Assembly: GCA_016806715.1 (NCBI GenBank)
Contig: CP060531.1
Location: 1,535,966-1,599,965 of the forward strand
From: Thermoplasmatales archaeon
GTDB lineage: Archaea; Thermoplasmatota; Thermoplasmata; Thermoplasmatales; Thermoplasmataceae
Direction: 5' to 3'
DNA: 64,000 nucleotides
This document shows positions 62,613-64,000 of the stretch, piece by piece. The notes under the pieces were generated by a model that saw only the letters and a program-made list of their open reading frames with translations, was not told where the DNA came from and searched no databases. Position numbers and translations under genes: made by a program. How positions within the stretch are numbered: position 1 is the stretch's first letter; every line of letters begins with the position of its first letter.

Positions 62613-62664
62613 TTGCTTATATGCTCCTCCCAGAGCCCTTCCTCGGGGGCTCCAGCGACAAAAA

Positions 62665-62808
62665 TTAACAGTAATCGATGGGATGGCCCTTGTGCCGGGC
62701 CTCAAAATCCATCAGTTCGCTAACCCTATATGTTCTTTTCTTCCTTCGCAGGTATTGCAGAAGGCAAATCTAAGGCGGGGTTTTACGACCCCTCTTGACT
62801 CAAGCATC
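62665..62808 (-). pseudogene. Small zinc-binding protein gene, apparently frameshifted
   Basis: From ATG 62808 a 31-codon frame reads MLESRGVVKPRLRFAFCNTC and stops. Another frame through the same interval gives RTYRVSELMDFEARHKGHPI and DYC, stop at 62665 (TAA into a TTTTTGTCGC box). Together CxxC...HKGH...C looks like a zinc finger interrupted by a frameshift near 62735. The second part may also start by itself at an ATG overlapping the first stop. Confidence 0.4.
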
Positions 62809-62850
62809 TGTAGCTTGAGCGGCTATTCTGATACCATATGTACTACTTCT

Positions 62851-62870
62851 CCCACTGGGTATATAAAGGC
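62851..62870 (-). promoter_or_regulatory. Promoter P1, first promoter of the train
   Basis: Minus strand GCCTTTATATACCCAGTGGG followed by AGAAGTAGTA: TATA box and the downstream element shared with P2 and P3. Initiation near 62838. A 7-pair hairpin CTCAAGC-TACAGAT-GCTTGAG follows in the leader. Confidence 0.7.
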
Positions 62871-62986
62871 TCTGCTAAATATTCAACAGAACTTGGAAAT
62901 CGACAAAGGAAGAATGGGGAGACTTTGCCAGGTATCCCGTTGATACCGGACGATCTACTATCTGCTCATTATCAGGATTCTAAATC

Positions 62987-63000
62987 AAGCGCTTATATCA
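62987..63000 (+). promoter_or_regulatory. Leaderless promoter for the 63020 small gene
   Basis: GCGCTTATATCATT places a TATA box about 25 bases before the ATG at 63020. It points away from P1, so this spacer is a divergent promoter region at the head of the train. Confidence 0.5.
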
Positions 63001-63019
63001 TTAAAACACAGAGCGGACC

Positions 63020-63157
63020 ATGGGGAAAATTAAAGGCGTTGTCAAGAATAATACCGACAGAAATGACCAGTATGACACGGACTATAGAATATCCAGAGGG
63101 AGAACCTGTGAAACAAATTCGGGTAGATCCCCACAAAAACCTCAAGAAAAAATTTGA
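63020..63157 (+). CDS. Small hydrophilic protein (45 residues)
   Basis: MGKIKGVVKNNTDRNDQYDT continues DYRISRGRTCETNSGRSPQK and PQEKI. Lys/Asn/Arg-rich, probably disordered or DNA-binding. Supported by the well-placed TATA box. It would be divergent from the train and could encode its regulator, which is only a guess. Confidence 0.45.
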   Translation: MGKIKGVVKNNTDRNDQYDTDYRISRGRTCETNSGRSPQKPQEKI

Positions 63158-63239
63158 GTACAGCAAAACGAGAACAGCGGACTATACGGCCAAAGGCTAG
63201 TCAGGGGACTTTGAATCACTCAAATCAGAATGATATCCA

Positions 63240-64000
63240 TCAATTTTCATCTTCATTTTGCGGTTCTCTTGTCTGGGTATCGATCTCCTCAGATGATTGG
63301 ATCTCGTTTGCAGTGCCTACTCCCAATTCATTGAATTTTCTTGCAGATACCAGAACCCGACCTTCAAAAGTTCCAACGAGTTTGTTGTATGATTTCACTG
63401 AATTATCTATTTTCTTGCCGAGATCGCCGATTGATTCGTTCATTTTGCTGAGTCTCTCAAACAAGTCTTTGCCCAGGTCGCTAATCCTCCGTGCATTCTC
63501 CTCCATCTTTTTCTCGCTCCAACCTCGTGCCACTGCCTTCAGAAGTGAAATGAGCGTTGTCGGGGTTGAAATTACGATATTGTCCTTCATGCCGTCTTCT
63601 ATCAGATCCCTGTCGACCTGCAGTGCTGCGTAAAGAAATGCTTCACCTGGAATGAACATGATTACAAATTCAGGAGAACTTGGGAACTGCTGCCAGTATG
63701 CCTTAGAGGACAATGATCTCAGGTGGTCTCTAATGGCTCTTGCATGTTTGTTCATCAGGTCATTCCTCTGTACATCGTTTTCGGCTTCAAGAGATTCCAG
63801 ATACGAGTTGAGCGGTATCTTGGAATCCACAATAAGCTGCCTGTTTGAAGGAAGGTTCACAATCATGTCCGGTCTTATTGTGCTGTCTTGGTCGGAGGAC
63901 GTTACCTGAGTATGAAAGTCACAATACTCAACCATCCCTGCAAGCTCAACGAGCCTCTGTAACGTTATCTCTCCCCATCTGCCTCTCACCTGAGGGTTCC
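63240..64000 (-). CDS. rmuC: RmuC-family DNA recombination protein, partial
   Basis: The C-terminal 253 residues of RmuC; the frame is open to the window edge (NPQVRGRWGEITLQRLVELA). Family hallmarks: RPDMIVNLPSNRQLIVDSKI, a helical middle, EFVIMFIPGEAFLYAALQVD, ISTPTTLISLLKAVARGW and a coiled coil at the end. RmuC proteins have a PD-(D/E)XK-like core and limit rearrangements at inverted repeats. The missing N-terminal part would be a coiled coil. It probably marks the return to chromosomal genes. Confidence 0.9.
   Translation of the reverse strand, partial: NPQVRGRWGEITLQRLVELAGMVEYCDFHTQVTSSDQDSTIRPDMIVNLPSNRQLIVDSKIPLNSYLESLEAENDVQRNDLMNKHARAIRDHLRSLSSKAYWQQFPSSPEFVIMFIPGEAFLYAALQVDRDLIEDGMKDNIVISTPTTLISLLKAVARGWSEKKMEENARRISDLGKDLFERLSKMNESIGDLGKKIDNSVKSYNKLVGTFEGRVLVSARKFNELGVGTANEIQSSEEIDTQTREPQNEDEN

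Larger units (their letters stand above)
53674..62660 (-). repeat. Repeated junction element: TAA + TTTTTATGTYG box + capped hairpin + ribosome binding site
   Basis: At most junctions of the minus-strand train the stop TAA is followed at once by TTTTTATGT(C/T)G or a close variant (TTTTTGTCG, TTTATGTAG), then a short hairpin, then GGAG/GAGG and the next start. Examples of hairpins (minus strand): GCTC-GAAA-GAGC at 53674-53685 and 55590-55601, TGCC-GAAA-GGCA at 54847-54858, GCTC-GAGA-GAGC at 57520-57531, GCCCC-GGAGA-GGGGC at 58046-58060, TCCC-GGAA-GGGA at 58377-58388, GAGCCC/GGGCTC near 61290 and 62640. Boxes also lie near 56875, 58810, 59145, 60015, 60350, 61665 and 62030. Stem sequences vary, structure is kept. 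Confidence 0.8.

Noticed and set aside
53674-62660. Integron-like cassette array with attC sites
   Set aside because: Same orientation, small genes and palindromic spacers recall integrons, but the elements are only about 30 bases, lack recognisable attC core sites and are better explained as RNA leaders; no integron-type integrase is present.
62838-63200. Rightward 120-codon frame at the head of the train
   Set aside because: It begins inside promoter P1 and its leader; the 63020-63157 frame in another phase has a well-placed TATA box and a more protein-like composition.
63150-63240. tRNA-like sequence before rmuC
   Set aside because: GACTTTGAATCACTC resembles a T arm only superficially; no cloverleaf forms.

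Overview
The window looks like a piece of an archaeal chromosome, most probably a Thermoplasmatales-type acidophile. The signs are a 30S protein S3Ae gene, an intron-containing elongator tRNA-Met, many promoters with TATA boxes about 25-30 bases before start codons (leaderless transcripts), a cytochrome b respiratory cluster, and a large surface protein built from FTESGLPSGTxWYVN repeats. The genus cannot be fixed from the sequence alone.

1-16.4 kb is chromosomal housekeeping: the end of a probable Rieske gene with cytochrome b and small membrane subunits, a DEAD-box RNA helicase, a two-gene ABC-2 exporter, a class II glutamine amidotransferase, an adenine methyltransferase, tRNA-Met, S3Ae, a heterodimeric ABC exporter, a cyclophilin, a thiolase and a short-chain dehydrogenase. 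tRNA-Pro(CGG) at 16366-16438 ends this part, and a tyrosine recombinase gene starts 61 bases after it, the usual left edge of an integrated element.

18-39 kb is an accessory island rich in probable defence genes. A SAM-dependent adenine methyltransferase overlaps a protein fusing a phospholipase-D-type nuclease to an SNF2 helicase, which together look like an ATP-dependent restriction-modification system. It sits between two near-identical AbrB genes. Nearby are an hsdR remnant, an HNH protein, a split gene with a HEPN-like motif, a convergent radical-SAM/TcmP pair and a five-gene operon of unknown function. 39-52.8 kb holds two intact insertion sequences (IS3-like and IS21-like, each with 5-bp target duplications), the surface protein, a broken integrase, a predicted PD-(D/E)XK nuclease, a D5-like helicase and a frameshifted PaREP1 gene.

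52.8-62.9 kb is the most unusual part. It is a minus-strand train of about twenty small genes typical of viruses or plasmids, including two different PCNA-like sliding clamps. Most junctions carry the same design: a TAA stop running into a TTTTTATGTYG-like box, then a short hairpin usually capped by a GNRA-type loop, then a ribosome binding site. Three related TATA promoters (near 62.86, 62.60 and 61.26 kb) feed the train and tandem hairpin-plus-T terminators close it near 53.1 kb. In gene-poor stretches (60.4-61.2 and 61.7-61.9 kb) a second family of hairpins appears with a constant seven-base loop (CRATGGA on one strand) and stems that differ from copy to copy but still pair. The window ends in rmuC, probably chromosomal again, so 16.4-63.2 kb may be one integrated element or several nested ones; I found no second copy of the tRNA 3' end to prove its right border.
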